In this document: positions 9,479 through 19,000 of the stretch, piece after piece
Layout: each line of letters starts with the position of its first letter
How positions within the stretch are numbered: position 1 is the first letter of the stretch
Assembly (NCBI RefSeq): GCF_000564855.1
Contig: NZ_AYXG01000246.1
Span: forward strand, 1 to 39,681
Source of the DNA: Actinokineospora spheciospongiae
GTDB taxonomy: Bacteria; Actinomycetota; Actinomycetes; Mycobacteriales; Pseudonocardiaceae
Direction: 5' to 3'
Length of the DNA: 39,681 nucleotides
The notes under the pieces: model-generated
Seen by the model: only the letters and a program-made list of their open reading frames with translations
Told to the model about the DNA's origin: nothing
Databases searched by the model: none
Program-made: the position numbers and the translations under genes

Positions 9479-11263
9479 TCAGCGGATGGTCAGGGTGTAG
9501 TCCGCAGTGCCTGACTTGCCGCCGCCGGTCGCCGTGACCTTGGTGGTGTACGTGCCCGGAGCCGCGGAGAAGGAGGCGGTCAGGAACATCATCGAGGTCT
9601 GGCTGCCGCTGATGGTCGCGGGGACCAGTTGCGCGGTGACGCCGGAGGGGACGCCGCTGGTGGACAGCGTCACCGAGCCGGTGGCGCCGGTGACGCGGAT
9701 GGACGGGAAGGCGGACCCGCCGCGCGAGAGCGTGCCGGAGGACGGGGACAGGGTCACCGCGAGGCCGCCCGGTTGCTGGCCGCCGTCGCCGACGGTCAGG
9801 GTGAGGGTGGTCTGCTTGCTGACCGAACCGGAGGTGCCGGTGACGGTGACCCGGTACTCGCCCTTCGGGGTGCTCGACGTGGTGGTGACGGTGAGCTTGC
9901 CGGTGCGGCCGGAGGTGATGGTCGCGGGCTGGAACACCGCCTCCGCGCCTGCGGGCAGGCCGCCGGCCGCCAGCGAGATCTGCGCCGGGGTGCCGCCGAC
10001 GACCTCGCTGGTGATGTTCGTCGACGCCGACCTGCCGGGGTCGACCTTGAGCGCGGCCGGGCTGGCGCCGAGGCCGAACTCGCCACCGGGGCCGCCCTGG
10101 CCGGTGGTCAGGGTCAGGTTCGCCGTCTTCGTGCCCGACGCGGTCTTGCCGGTGACGGTCAGCGCGTGCGTGCCGTCCGGGGTGCCGGGGGCGACGCTGA
10201 GCGACAGCTTCGCGCTCTCACCGGTCTTGACCGACGTCGGCTGGAAGGCCGCCGTCACGCCCGAGGGCTGGCCGGACACCGACAGCGCCACGTCCTCCTG
10301 CGTCGACCCGGCCGTGGTGTTCACCGCGACCGACCCGCTCGACCCCGCGTCGACCCGCACCGAGGACGGGTTCACCGCCACGCCGAACTCCGCGGGCTGC
10401 GGCGCCGAGCCGACCTTTTCCTTGACCCAGTCGCCCATCTCGTTGTCGAGCCGGGCCCAGATGCCGTACCACCGGAAGTCCGACCGGCTCCACGACGCGA
10501 CGCCGACGAGCCTGCCGTTCACCACCAGCGGTCCGCCGCTGTCACCGGGCAGGATCGTCGAGCGGCCGTCCGGGTACCCGGCGCAGATCATGTACGCCGA
10601 CTTGAACCCGGCGCCCACGCCCTGGCAGGCCGAGTCGCCGTTGACGATCGGGAAGTTCTGCTTGTCCAGCGAGACGTCGGCCGGGTTGTCGTCGTGGGTC
10701 TTCTTCCCGTAGCCGATGCTCAGCGCCGAGTCGCCCACCTTCCACACCTTGCCCGCGTCCGCGGAGGTGGCGAACTTGGCCCACTTGTCCGGCGAGAGCG
10801 GGATGTCCTCGTTGGTGGTCACCACGGCCACGTCGTAGCCCTGGTCGAAGTTGACGTACCTCGGGTGTTTCTCGTACGACTTGACCGTCAGCGTGGTGCC
10901 GGTGCCCGCGGACAGGTCGTCGAGCCCGTAGCGGAAGGTCTTGGTGCCCTCCAGGTCGTGGCAGTGGGCGGCGACGAGGATGCTCCGCTTGCCCACCACC
11001 GAGCCGGTGCAGGACTGGCCCTCTGGGCGCGAACCGCCCTGGCGCAGGGCGCCGATCACCGGCGGGTAGTCCGACACGGTGGCGTCGACGCCCTTGTAGA
11101 TCTGGGCGGTGGCGTCGGGGGCGGGCACCGGGGTGTCGCCCTCGAAGGTGGCCGCCTTGGCGTTGGCCGGGGCCGCACTGGCGACCGCGACGACCGCGAG
11201 CGCGCTCACCGCGACACCCACCGCCACCGCGCCGACGCGCACGGAACGCTTGAATACCGACAT
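9479..11263 (-). CDS. Secreted trypsin-like (S1) serine protease with three Ig-like repeats
   Basis: A 594-residue secreted protease. A signal peptide (about residues 1-36, VGVAVSALAVVAVASAAPANA) is followed by an S1 domain with His100 (VAAHCHD), Asp144 (QGYDVAVV) and Ser242 (PGDSGGPLVV). After residue 290 come three repeats of about 100 residues, each starting with a pattern like FGVAVNPSSVRVDAG, FGLGASPAALKVDPG or LAVTLSPSSGTLSRG; these are Ig/BACON-like beta-sandwich modules that probably bind surfaces or proteins. The open frame continues far upstream into the neighbouring gene, but the ATG at 11263 is followed by the signal peptide and preceded by GGAGAAG. The stop of the upstream S8 protease lies only 26 bp away, so the two proteases are co-transcribed. 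Confidence 0.92.
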   Translation of the reverse strand: MSVFKRSVRVGAVAVGVAVSALAVVAVASAAPANAKAATFEGDTPVPAPDATAQIYKGVDATVSDYPPVIGALRQGGSRPEGQSCTGSVVGKRSILVAAHCHDLEGTKTFRYGLDDLSAGTGTTLTVKSYEKHPRYVNFDQGYDVAVVTTNEDIPLSPDKWAKFATSADAGKVWKVGDSALSIGYGKKTHDDNPADVSLDKQNFPIVNGDSACQGVGAGFKSAYMICAGYPDGRSTILPGDSGGPLVVNGRLVGVASWSRSDFRWYGIWARLDNEMGDWVKEKVGSAPQPAEFGVAVNPSSVRVDAGSSGSVAVNTTAGSTQEDVALSVSGQPSGVTAAFQPTSVKTGESAKLSLSVAPGTPDGTHALTVTGKTASGTKTANLTLTTGQGGPGGEFGLGASPAALKVDPGRSASTNITSEVVGGTPAQISLAAGGLPAGAEAVFQPATITSGRTGKLTVTTTSSTPKGEYRVTVTGTSGSVSKQTTLTLTVGDGGQQPGGLAVTLSPSSGTLSRGGSAFPSIRVTGATGSVTLSTSGVPSGVTAQLVPATISGSQTSMMFLTASFSAAPGTYTTKVTATGGGKSGTADYTLTIR

Positions 11264-11289
11264 CGTCTTCTTCTCCAGGTCAGGCGCGG

Positions 11290-12861
11290 TCACGGGGTCA
11301 ACGTCCACGAGGTGATGGAGCCGGTGTCGAAGCGGTAGACGTCGGTGACCCGCAGCTTCCAGATCCCGTTCTTCTGCTCGCCGGAGGCGTTGACGGTGTA
11401 GGTGGTGTGGATGCCGTTCGCGTCGCCGAGGCCGCCGGAGGGCCGCAGGCCGAACACCGCGCCGGACGGGCCGACCAGGTCGACGGCGAGGTCGGCGGTG
11501 AAGGTGTGGTCGATGTCGACCTTCACCGTGGTCGACGCCGAGGCGGTGCCGGTGCAGTTGGCCATGGTCACCGGGGAGTCGGCCGAGCCCGCGTCGGGGA
11601 TGGCGACGGCGCCGGAGCTGGTCTGCGGGGCGCAGGTGCCCGGGTCGGGGGGCGTGCCGCCGAGGTCCTTGACGTGGAGCAGCCTGTTGGGCGAGCCCTT
11701 CGGGTCGCTGACCTTGTCCGGCGTGGCCGCCGCGAGCAGCGCCTGGGTGACCTGCGACGGGGTGCTGCCCGGCTTGGCGGTCAGGTACAGCGCCGCGGCG
11801 CCCGCCACGTGCGGGGTGGCCATCGAGGTGCCCGACATCTGACCGGACGAGCCGTTCTGCAAGGTGGAGGTGATGTTGGTGCCGGGGGCGAACAGGTCCA
11901 CGCAGCTCCCGTAGTTCGAGCCCTGGCCGTTGCTCCACAGCGAGCGCTTGTCGGCGTTGTCGGACGCGCCGACGGTGATCGCGCTGGGGGTGCGGGCCGG
12001 GCTGGTCTGGCAGGCGTCGCCGTTGTTGTTGCCCGCGGCGATGGTCGAGGTGATGCCCTTCTGCACGACCTTGGCCACCGCGTCGTCCACCGAGGAGTTG
12101 GCGCTGCCGCCGAGGCTGGCGGTCATCACCGAGTTCGCGCCCGCGTTCGCCGCGACCCAGTCGAACCCGCCGATGATCTGCGACCACTGGCCCGAGCTCT
12201 GGCAGTCGAGCACCCGGACGGCGACGATCCTGACCTTCTTGGCCACGCCGTAGGTGGCGCTGCCGACCGTGCCCGCGACGTGCGTGCCGTGGCCGTGGCA
12301 GTCCGAGGCGTCGGCGTCGTTGTCGATGAAGTCGCGCCCGGAGGTGACGCGACCGCCGAAGTCCGAGTGGCCGCGGTGGACGCCGGTGTCGACGACGTAG
12401 ACGGTCGCGCCGCCGCCGTCGTTGGGGTAGGCGTACTTGTTGTCTAGCGGCAGCGCGCGCTGGTCGATCCGGTCCAGGCCCCAGGTCGGGTTCTGCTGCT
12501 CGCCGAAGCCGTGCGCTGTGCCGTCCTGCTCGACGTAGGCGACCTTCGGGTCGGCCGCCAGCCTGCGGGCCTGCCGCTCGGACATCGACACCGAGAAGCC
12601 GCTCAGCGCCGCGGAGTAGGTCAGCTTGCGCTGGCCCCCGTACTGGCGCACCAGGTCGGCCGAGGCCGAGTTCACGGCCTGGGCGCCGACGGTGTCCTTG
12701 AGCACGACGATGTAGCTGTCTGCGACGGAGCCGGGAACGCCCGCGCTGCGGATGGTGCCTTCCGCGGGGGCGGCGATGGCGGGGGTCACCGCGGCGACGA
12801 GCGCCGCGCCCGCCACCACGCCCGCCACGGCCAGCGACCGCATCGAATACCTGCAATTCAT
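11290..12861 (-). CDS. Secreted subtilisin-like (S8) serine protease with P-domain
   Basis: A 523-residue secreted subtilisin. It has a signal peptide (about residues 1-31), an I9 propeptide (about 47-112, SYIVVLKDT), a catalytic domain with Asp158 (YVVDTGVH), His191 (GHGTHVAG) and Ser346 (GTSMATPHVAG), and a C-terminal P-domain (about 420-523, TDVYRFDTGSITSW). It is a close paralogue of the protease at 4721-6286. Two ATGs are near the start; I prefer 12861 because GGGAG sits just before it, while the ATG at 12873 would place that site inside the gene. It heads an operon with the trypsin-like protease. The 262 bases upstream, to the end of the hydrolase gene, hold no gene I can support. Confidence 0.92.
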   Translation of the reverse strand: MNCRYSMRSLAVAGVVAGAALVAAVTPAIAAPAEGTIRSAGVPGSVADSYIVVLKDTVGAQAVNSASADLVRQYGGQRKLTYSAALSGFSVSMSERQARRLAADPKVAYVEQDGTAHGFGEQQNPTWGLDRIDQRALPLDNKYAYPNDGGGATVYVVDTGVHRGHSDFGGRVTSGRDFIDNDADASDCHGHGTHVAGTVGSATYGVAKKVRIVAVRVLDCQSSGQWSQIIGGFDWVAANAGANSVMTASLGGSANSSVDDAVAKVVQKGITSTIAAGNNNGDACQTSPARTPSAITVGASDNADKRSLWSNGQGSNYGSCVDLFAPGTNITSTLQNGSSGQMSGTSMATPHVAGAAALYLTAKPGSTPSQVTQALLAAATPDKVSDPKGSPNRLLHVKDLGGTPPDPGTCAPQTSSGAVAIPDAGSADSPVTMANCTGTASASTTVKVDIDHTFTADLAVDLVGPSGAVFGLRPSGGLGDANGIHTTYTVNASGEQKNGIWKLRVTDVYRFDTGSITSWTLTP

Positions 12862-13124
12862 CGAAACTCCCATTCACCGCACCGCGGTGGGGGACGCCAC
12901 CGCGGCGAGTGGTCGCGAGCAGGGTTGGAACGGGCGACCACTGCCGCCCACCTTCCCCCGAGCGGGCCCGCGCACCAATCCACGCGTCATTAAGTGGAGA
13001 TACCCATTTATTCACGCACCGCTGCCGGTCGCGCTCCCCGCGCGGACCGGGGGAACGCGAAGTCGCGCACCTCGATGCCGGGGTCGCGCGGGCGCCTGTT
13101 GATCACACGAGGCCGCGGGCGCGC

Positions 13125-14000
13125 TCAGCGCGGTGCGGCGAAGGCGATGATGGCCTCGGCGGTGATCTCCGGGTCGCTGAGCTGCGGGCAGTGCCCGACC
13201 GCGTCGAGGGTGACCAGGGTGCTGCCCGCGATCCGGGACTGGACGTACGCGCCCACCCCCGTCGGCGCGATGGCGTCGCGAGCGCACTCGACCACCAGGG
13301 TCGGCACGGTCACCGCCGCCAGGTCCTCGCGGTTGTCCGAGAGGAAGGTGACGCGGGCGAACACCGAGGCGATGTGCGGGTCGGTGCCGCAGAACAGGTC
13401 GGCCAGCTCCGCGCCCAGTTCGGGGCGGTCGGGGTTGTCCATGATGACCGGGGCCATGGTCGCCGACCAGCCGAGGTAGTTGCTGTCGAGCGAGGTGAGC
13501 AGTTCGTCGATGTCCTCGGCGCTGAACCCGCCCCGGTAGTCGCCGTCGTCGAGGTAGCGCGGCGACGGGGTCAGCAGCACCAGCTTGGCGAAGCGCTCCG
13601 GCTCCTCGGCGACGGCCAGCACCCCCATCATCGCGCTGACCGAGTGGCCCACGAACACGACATCGCGCAGGTCGAGTTCGCGCAGCAGGGTGAGCACGTC
13701 GTCGGTGTAGCCGCGCAGCGACGAGTGGCGCTCCCGCGTCCACGCCGAGAGGTCGGAGCGCCCGGCGCCGACGTGGTCGAACAACACCACCCGGAACCGC
13801 TCGGCGAGCAGCGGCACCACCAGGCGCCACAGGTTCTGGTCGCAGCCGAAGCCGTGGGCGAGCACCAGCACCGGGCCGCTCTCGTTGCCGGTGACCACGA
13901 CGTTGTTCCTGGCGCGCACGTCCACGCGCACAGCATTCCAGGCGGTCCGGTCCACCCGGACCCCGGTCACCGGGCCCGCCCGGTCACCTGCTCGCGACAC
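13125..14000 (-). CDS. RsbQ-like alpha/beta hydrolase, last gene of the NRPS operon
   Basis: An alpha/beta hydrolase clearly of the RsbQ group. It shares AHGFGCDQNLW, LFDHVGAGRSDL, FVGHSVSAMMG, GGF...NYLGW and SDNREDLAAVTVPTLVVECA with RsbQ of Bacillus subtilis. Ser120, Asp242 and His270 form the triad (numbered from the start given). In Bacillus, RsbQ is needed by the PAS-phosphatase RsbP for energy-stress activation of sigma B; the plant karrikin and strigolactone receptors belong to the same fold group, so a ligand-hydrolysing sensor is possible. No RsbP homologue is in the window. The GTG at 14000 overlaps the end of the permease gene by 17 bp; alignment to RsbQ suggests that the GTG at 13931 could be the true start. 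A tail of a related gene lies decayed at 3640-3700. Confidence 0.88.
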   Translation of the reverse strand: MSRAGDRAGPVTGVRVDRTAWNAVRVDVRARNNVVVTGNESGPVLVLAHGFGCDQNLWRLVVPLLAERFRVVLFDHVGAGRSDLSAWTRERHSSLRGYTDDVLTLLRELDLRDVVFVGHSVSAMMGVLAVAEEPERFAKLVLLTPSPRYLDDGDYRGGFSAEDIDELLTSLDSNYLGWSATMAPVIMDNPDRPELGAELADLFCGTDPHIASVFARVTFLSDNREDLAAVTVPTLVVECARDAIAPTGVGAYVQSRIAGSTLVTLDAVGHCPQLSDPEITAEAIIAFAAPR

Positions 14001-14784
14001 GCCGGTAGCGGGCCACGGACAGCGACATGAACAGGGCGACCAGCCCGATGGACCAGAGGGCGGCGTAGAGGGCCGCGTGCTGGGCCGGCCACGCCTGCGG
14101 TTGCAGCAGCCCGGCCGGGGTGGGGTTGGCGAACAGCGACCGGGCGGCGTTGGCCAGGGCGGTGATCGGGTTCCACTCCGCGATGGTGGCCAGCGGCTCG
14201 GGCATCGCGGCGACGGAGACGAAGCCCGAGGAGATGAACGTGGCCGGGAACAACCAGATCAGCCCGAGGCTCTGGGCCACCTCGACGCTGCGGGCGGTGA
14301 GGCCGATGAAGGCGCCGACCCAGGACATGGCGAAGGCGAACAGCAGGATGAGCAGGTAGGCGAGGACGGCGTCGAGGATTCCGCCGCGGATGCGCCAGCC
14401 GATCGCGAGACCGCACAGGCTGGTCACGGTCAGGCTCACCACACTCGTGGTCAGGTCGGAGGTGGTGCGGCCGAGCATGACCGCGACCCGCGACATCGGC
14501 AGCGCCCGGAACCGGTCGACGATGCCCCGTTGCAGGTCGTTGGCGAGGCCGATGGTGGTGAACGAGGCGTTGAAGGTGACCGTCTGGGCGAAGATCCCAC
14601 CCATGATGAACTCGCGGTAGGCGTCGCCGCCGAGGCTGCCGCCGAAGACGTAGCCCAGCAGCAGCACGAACATGATCGGTTGCAGCACGCTGGCGAAGAT
14701 CGACCCGGGGGTGCGGCGGATGTTGAGCAGGTTGCGCCAGGCGACTGTGCCGCTGTCGCGCGCGACCCTGACCAGGACCGTCAC
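13984..14784 (-). CDS. ABC transporter permease, DrrB/ABC-2 type
   Basis: A 266-residue integral membrane protein with about six membrane segments and the ABC-2 patterns WRNLLNIRRTPGSIFASVLQ, PIMFVLLLGYVFGG and ALPMSRVAVMLGR. This is the DrrB group, which works with a DrrA ATPase to export natural products and give self-resistance. The GTG start at 14784 overlaps the ATPase stop (GTGA), so translation is coupled; longer readings upstream add only Pro/Arg-rich residues. Given the operon, export of the NRPS product is the likely role. Confidence 0.92.
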   Translation of the reverse strand: MTVLVRVARDSGTVAWRNLLNIRRTPGSIFASVLQPIMFVLLLGYVFGGSLGGDAYREFIMGGIFAQTVTFNASFTTIGLANDLQRGIVDRFRALPMSRVAVMLGRTTSDLTTSVVSLTVTSLCGLAIGWRIRGGILDAVLAYLLILLFAFAMSWVGAFIGLTARSVEVAQSLGLIWLFPATFISSGFVSVAAMPEPLATIAEWNPITALANAARSLFANPTPAGLLQPQAWPAQHAALYAALWSIGLVALFMSLSVARYRRVASR

Positions 14785-15824
14785 GCGCCCACCCCGCCCC
14801 GGTTGAGGTGGCCGTGGTGGCGGGGCCACTCCAGGACCTCCGGCAGTACCGCGGTCTCCTCCGCGTCACCCGAGTCCATGACCTCCCCGGTCAGGGCAAG
14901 GAAGACGTCGTCCAGGGTGGATCGGCGCATCCCCATGTCCAGGACCCGCACGCCCTCGACGATGAGGCGGTGCGCGGCGGCGGCCAGCGCGCGCTGACCC
15001 GCCGCGCCCGCACCCACCGCGACCTCGATCCGGCGGGCCCGCCGGTCGACCGCGGGGGTGCCGGAGCCGACGGCGGCGAGGACCCGGTGGGCGGTGGCGA
15101 GTTCACCGGGGGTCGCGGTGACGACCTCCAGCCGTTCCCCGCCGGTGGCCGCCTTCAATTCGTCGCTGGTGCCCTCCGCGATCACCTTCCCCTTGGCGAT
15201 CACCGCGATCCGGTCGGCCAACTGGTCGGCTTCCTCCAGGTACTGGGTGGTGAGCAGCACCGTCGTGCCCTGCCCGACCAGTTCGCCGACGACGTCCCAG
15301 GTGTCGAGCCTGCTCTGCGGGTCCAGCCCGGTGGTGGGCTCGTCGAGCACGACCACCGGCGGCGCGGCGACCAGCGCGCCCGCCAGGTCGAGCCTGCGGC
15401 GCATGCCGCCGGAGTAGGTCCCGGCGGCCCGGTCGGCGGCGTCCTCCAGGTGGAACCGCGCGAGCAGGTCCCGCGCGGTGTCCGCCGCGACCCGGCGGCG
15501 CATGCCGTAGAGCTTGGCGACCAGGTACAGGTTCTCGTAGCCGGTCAGCTTGTCGTCGACCGCGGCGTACTGCCCGGACAGCCCGATCCTGCGGCGGACC
15601 CGGTCGGGCTCGCGCACCACGTCCTCACCGGCCACCAGCGCCCGCCCGCGGTCGGGGCGCAGCAGGGTGCTGATGATCCGCACGGTGGTGGTCTTCCCGG
15701 CGCCGTTGGGGCCCAGCAGGCCGAACACCTGGCCCGCGGGCACCTCCAGGTCGACGCCGTCGAGCGCCTTCTTCGCGCCGAAGGACTTGCCGAGCCCTTC
15801 CAGGCTGATGGCCGCCCCGGTCAT
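14781..15824 (-). CDS. ABC transporter ATP-binding protein, DrrA type
   Basis: A 347-residue ATPase subunit. Walker A is LGPNGAGKTTT (about residues 37-47), the ABC signature is TYSGGMRRRLDLAGAL (about 136-151) and Walker B is VVVLDEPTTGLDP (about 157-169). The C-terminal extension with RVLDMGMRRSTLDDVFLALT is the pattern typical of the DrrA/daunorubicin-resistance group. The ATG at 15824 overlaps the stop of the MbtH-like gene (ATGA); the frame is open upstream only as an echo of that gene. It pairs with the permease that follows, probably exporting the peptide made by the NRPS. Confidence 0.93.
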   Translation of the reverse strand: MTGAAISLEGLGKSFGAKKALDGVDLEVPAGQVFGLLGPNGAGKTTTVRIISTLLRPDRGRALVAGEDVVREPDRVRRRIGLSGQYAAVDDKLTGYENLYLVAKLYGMRRRVAADTARDLLARFHLEDAADRAAGTYSGGMRRRLDLAGALVAAPPVVVLDEPTTGLDPQSRLDTWDVVGELVGQGTTVLLTTQYLEEADQLADRIAVIAKGKVIAEGTSDELKAATGGERLEVVTATPGELATAHRVLAAVGSGTPAVDRRARRIEVAVGAGAAGQRALAAAAHRLIVEGVRVLDMGMRRSTLDDVFLALTGEVMDSGDAEETAVLPEVLEWPRHHGHLNRGGVGA

Positions 15825-16033
15825 CGCGGCGCCTCCCCGTCCCTGGCGCTGGCGGGGGTGATGTCGGTCCAGTTCCGCTCGATGTGGTCGAGGCAGGCGG
15901 TGCGCTCGTCGGGGCCGAAGGTGACCGCCCAGCCCGCCGGGACCCTGGCGAAGAAGGGCCACAGCGAGTGCTGGTTCTCGTGGTTGACCAGCACCAGGTA
16001 CTGCTCGTCTGGGGCGTCGAACGGGTTGGTCAT
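15821..16033 (-). CDS. MbtH-like NRPS accessory protein
   Basis: A 70-residue MbtH-family protein. These small proteins bind NRPS adenylation domains and are often needed for their folding and activity. The family signature is visible: NPFD at the start, [14 protein letters not shown] (about residues 13-26), VPAGW (31-35), and [16 protein letters not shown] near the end. The ATG at 16033 overlaps the NRPS stop (ATGA), with GGAG/GAGG sequences just upstream inside the NRPS gene. Its stop in turn overlaps the start of the ABC ATPase. It probably serves the three A domains encoded immediately upstream. Confidence 0.95.
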   Translation of the reverse strand: MTNPFDAPDEQYLVLVNHENQHSLWPFFARVPAGWAVTFGPDERTACLDHIERNWTDITPASARDGEAPR

Positions 16034-19000
16034 CCTCGGTCTCCTGCTCCGGTTCGGGTCTGCTGGGCGTGGTCCTGGACGTGCGCGAGCCTGCGGGACA
16101 GGATCGGGCCGATGACGCCGAGCGCGTGGGGTTGGGTGAGTTCGACGTGGGCCGCGTCGACGTCGTGGACCTCGACGTGGCCGGTGAGGTAGGGCAGCCA
16201 GTCGGCCACCTCGGGTCCGTCGGGTTCGCGGTTCTCGGTGGCGGCGAAGAACAGCACGTCCGCCTCGACCACGTGCGGGACGAAGCCGGGCATGAGCACG
16301 GCCTGGCTGACGAAGGCGCCGATCATGCCGCCGAGCGCGTCCTCGGTCAGGCTGCCCATCGGGCTGCCGATCTCCCGGAAGTGCTCCAGCACGGCGGCGC
16401 GGTCGAGGGACCGGCCGGGTTCGACGGGGAACCCCTGGCTGCGCAGCAGCGCGGCGAACATGTCCGCCTCGCTGGCCGCTTCGAGCCCGTCGCGCGGGGC
16501 CTGGGGGAAGGCGTCGAGCACGGTCAGCAGGCCGACCCGCTCCCCCGCCGCCTCGAACTGCGCCGCCACCTCGTGCACGAGGTTGCCGCCGAAGGACCAG
16601 CCCAGGAGGTGGTAGGGGCCGTGCGGCTGCACCGAGCGGATGTGCTCGACGTAGTCGGCGGCCACCTCCTCGATGCTGGCGGGCGCGTACCCCGGTTGCG
16701 CCAGCTTCCGCGACTGGAGCCCGTAGAGCGGCTGGTCGGGTTCCAGGTGGCGCAGGAGACCGGAGTAGGTCCACGACAGGCCGCTGGCGGGGTGCACGCA
16801 GAACAGCGGCGGCCGGTCGCCCGTGGTGCGCAGGGGCAGCAGCACGTCCAGGTCGCTCCCGGTCCCGCCCGCGTCCAGCCGCTCGGCCAGCCCGGCCACG
16901 GTCGGGGCCTCGAACAGCCTGCGGATCGGCAGGTCGACGCCGAGCGCGGTGCGGATGCGCGACATCAGGGCGTTGGCGAGCAGCGAGTGGCCGCCGAGGT
17001 CGAAGAAGCTGTCGTCGATCCCCACCCTCGGCAGGCCCAGCGTTTCCGCGAACAGCTTGCAGAGCAGGTCTTCGCGCGGTGACCTCGGTCCGCGGTGGGC
17101 GGATCGGGTCTGCGGGCCGGGCACCGGCAGTGCCCGCTGGTCGAGCTTGCCGTTGGGGGTCAGCGGCATCCGGTCCAGCACGACGAAGGCCGAGGGGACC
17201 ATGTGGTCGGGGAGCTTCGCGGCCAGCGCCGAGCGCAGCGCGTCGGCCCGGGGCTCGGTCTCGCCCGCCACCACGTAGGCGACCAGGGCCGTGTCGTCCG
17301 CCCCGGTCTCCCGCAGGACGACCGCCGCCTCGGCCACGGAGGGGTCGTCCTCCAGCGCGGCGACGACCTCGGCCGGTTCGACCCGGAAGCCGCGCACCTT
17401 CACCTGGTCGTCGCCGCGGCGGAGGAACTGCAGGGTGGCGTCGGAGCGCCAGCGCACGAGGTCGCCGGTGCGGTACATGCGGTCGCCGCTGTCGCCGAAG
17501 GGGTCGGCGACGAAGCGCTCGGCGGTGAGCCCGGTGCGGTTGAGGTACCCGCGGGCGACCCCCGCCCCGGACAGGTACAGCTCCCCCGCCACACCGGGCG
17601 GGACGGGCCGCAGCCGGGTGTCGAGGACGTAGGCGCGGGTGTTGCGCACCGGTTTGCCGATCGCGGGCTTCTCGGTGTCGTCGATGTCGGCGATCACCGA
17701 GTCCACTGTGGATTCGGTGGGTCCGTAGAAGTTGTAGGCGGTGACCCCCTCGGTGGCGCGCAACTGCGCCCAGAGGGCTTCGTCGACCTGCTCGCCGCCG
17801 AGGGCGAGCACGCAGGGCCGGTGGCCGTCCCCGCTGAGCAGCCCGGTGGTGATGAGCTGGCGCAGGTACGACGGGGTGGTCTCGACGACGTCGATGGCCC
17901 GCGTGCGCAGGTGCTCGGCGAGCGCCCCGGCGTCGCGCCGGGTGTCGTCGTCGACGATGTGCAGCTCGTGCCCGGCGACCATCCACAGGAACGGGTCCCA
18001 GGAGGCGTCGAAGGCGACGGCGGCGGTCAGCGCGACCCGGAGCCCGCGACCGCCGAGGCGGTGCGCGGCGGGCTCGAACACGTGCTCCCGGTGGTGGCGC
18101 AGCAGGTTGGCCAGCGAGCGGTGCTCGACGACGACGCCCTTCGGGCGCCCGGTGGAGCCCGAGGTGTAGATGACGTACGCGGGCTGCCCGCCGTCGATCG
18201 GGCGCCGCAGTTCCGCCTCCGCCAGGCGGGCGGGCGGGGTGGCGTCGAGTTCCGCGACCACCCGGCTGTCGTCGAGCACGAGGGTGCGGACCCCGGGCAA
18301 CCGGGAGGCCACTGCCTCGGTCGTCAGCACCAGCGCCGGAGCGGCGTCGGCCAGCATGAGGCCGATGCGCTCGGCCGGGTAGGCGAGGTCGACCGGCAGG
18401 TACGCGGCGCCCGCCTTGAGCACGGCGAGCAGCGCCGCGGCCGTCTCCACCGAGCGCGGGACGGCCACCGCGACGATGTCCCCGGCGCCGACCCCGCGCA
18501 GGCGCAGCAGTCGGGCGAGCCGGTTGGCGTGCGCGTCGAGCTGCCCAGCGGTGCGCGCGCGGCCCGCGGCGACCACGGCGGTGCGGTCCCGGCCGGGTCC
18601 GCCTGCCCACCGCTCGAACTCCGCCGCCACGGTCTCGGCGGGCAGTTCGCGGCCGGTGTCGTTCCAGGTCTGGAGAACGGTTTCCAGTTCCGCGCCGGAG
18701 AGCAGTTCCAGGTCGGCGACGGGCCGGGTCGGGTCGGCGAGGGCGGATTCGAGCAACCGGGGCAGCCAGCGGGCGAGCCGGTGCGCGGTGCCCGGCTCGA
18801 ACAGGTCCGCGCTGTACTCCACGGTGCCCGACAGCCCGGCGGGGGCGCCGTCGGGCCCGTGGTGCTCGGCCACCGAGAACGAGAGGTCGAACTTCACCGC
18901 GGCCACGTCGTCGTCCCCGGCCGTGGTCACCGCCAGCCCGGGCAGCGCGAGGTCCGGGCGGGCGGCGTTCTGCACGGTCAGCATGACCTGGAACAGCGGG

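Noticed and set aside
6389-13010. Shared promoter motif (TGAAT...GGGTA) upstream of both S8 protease genes
   Set aside because: The resemblance covers only a few bases with different spacing and is at the level of chance.
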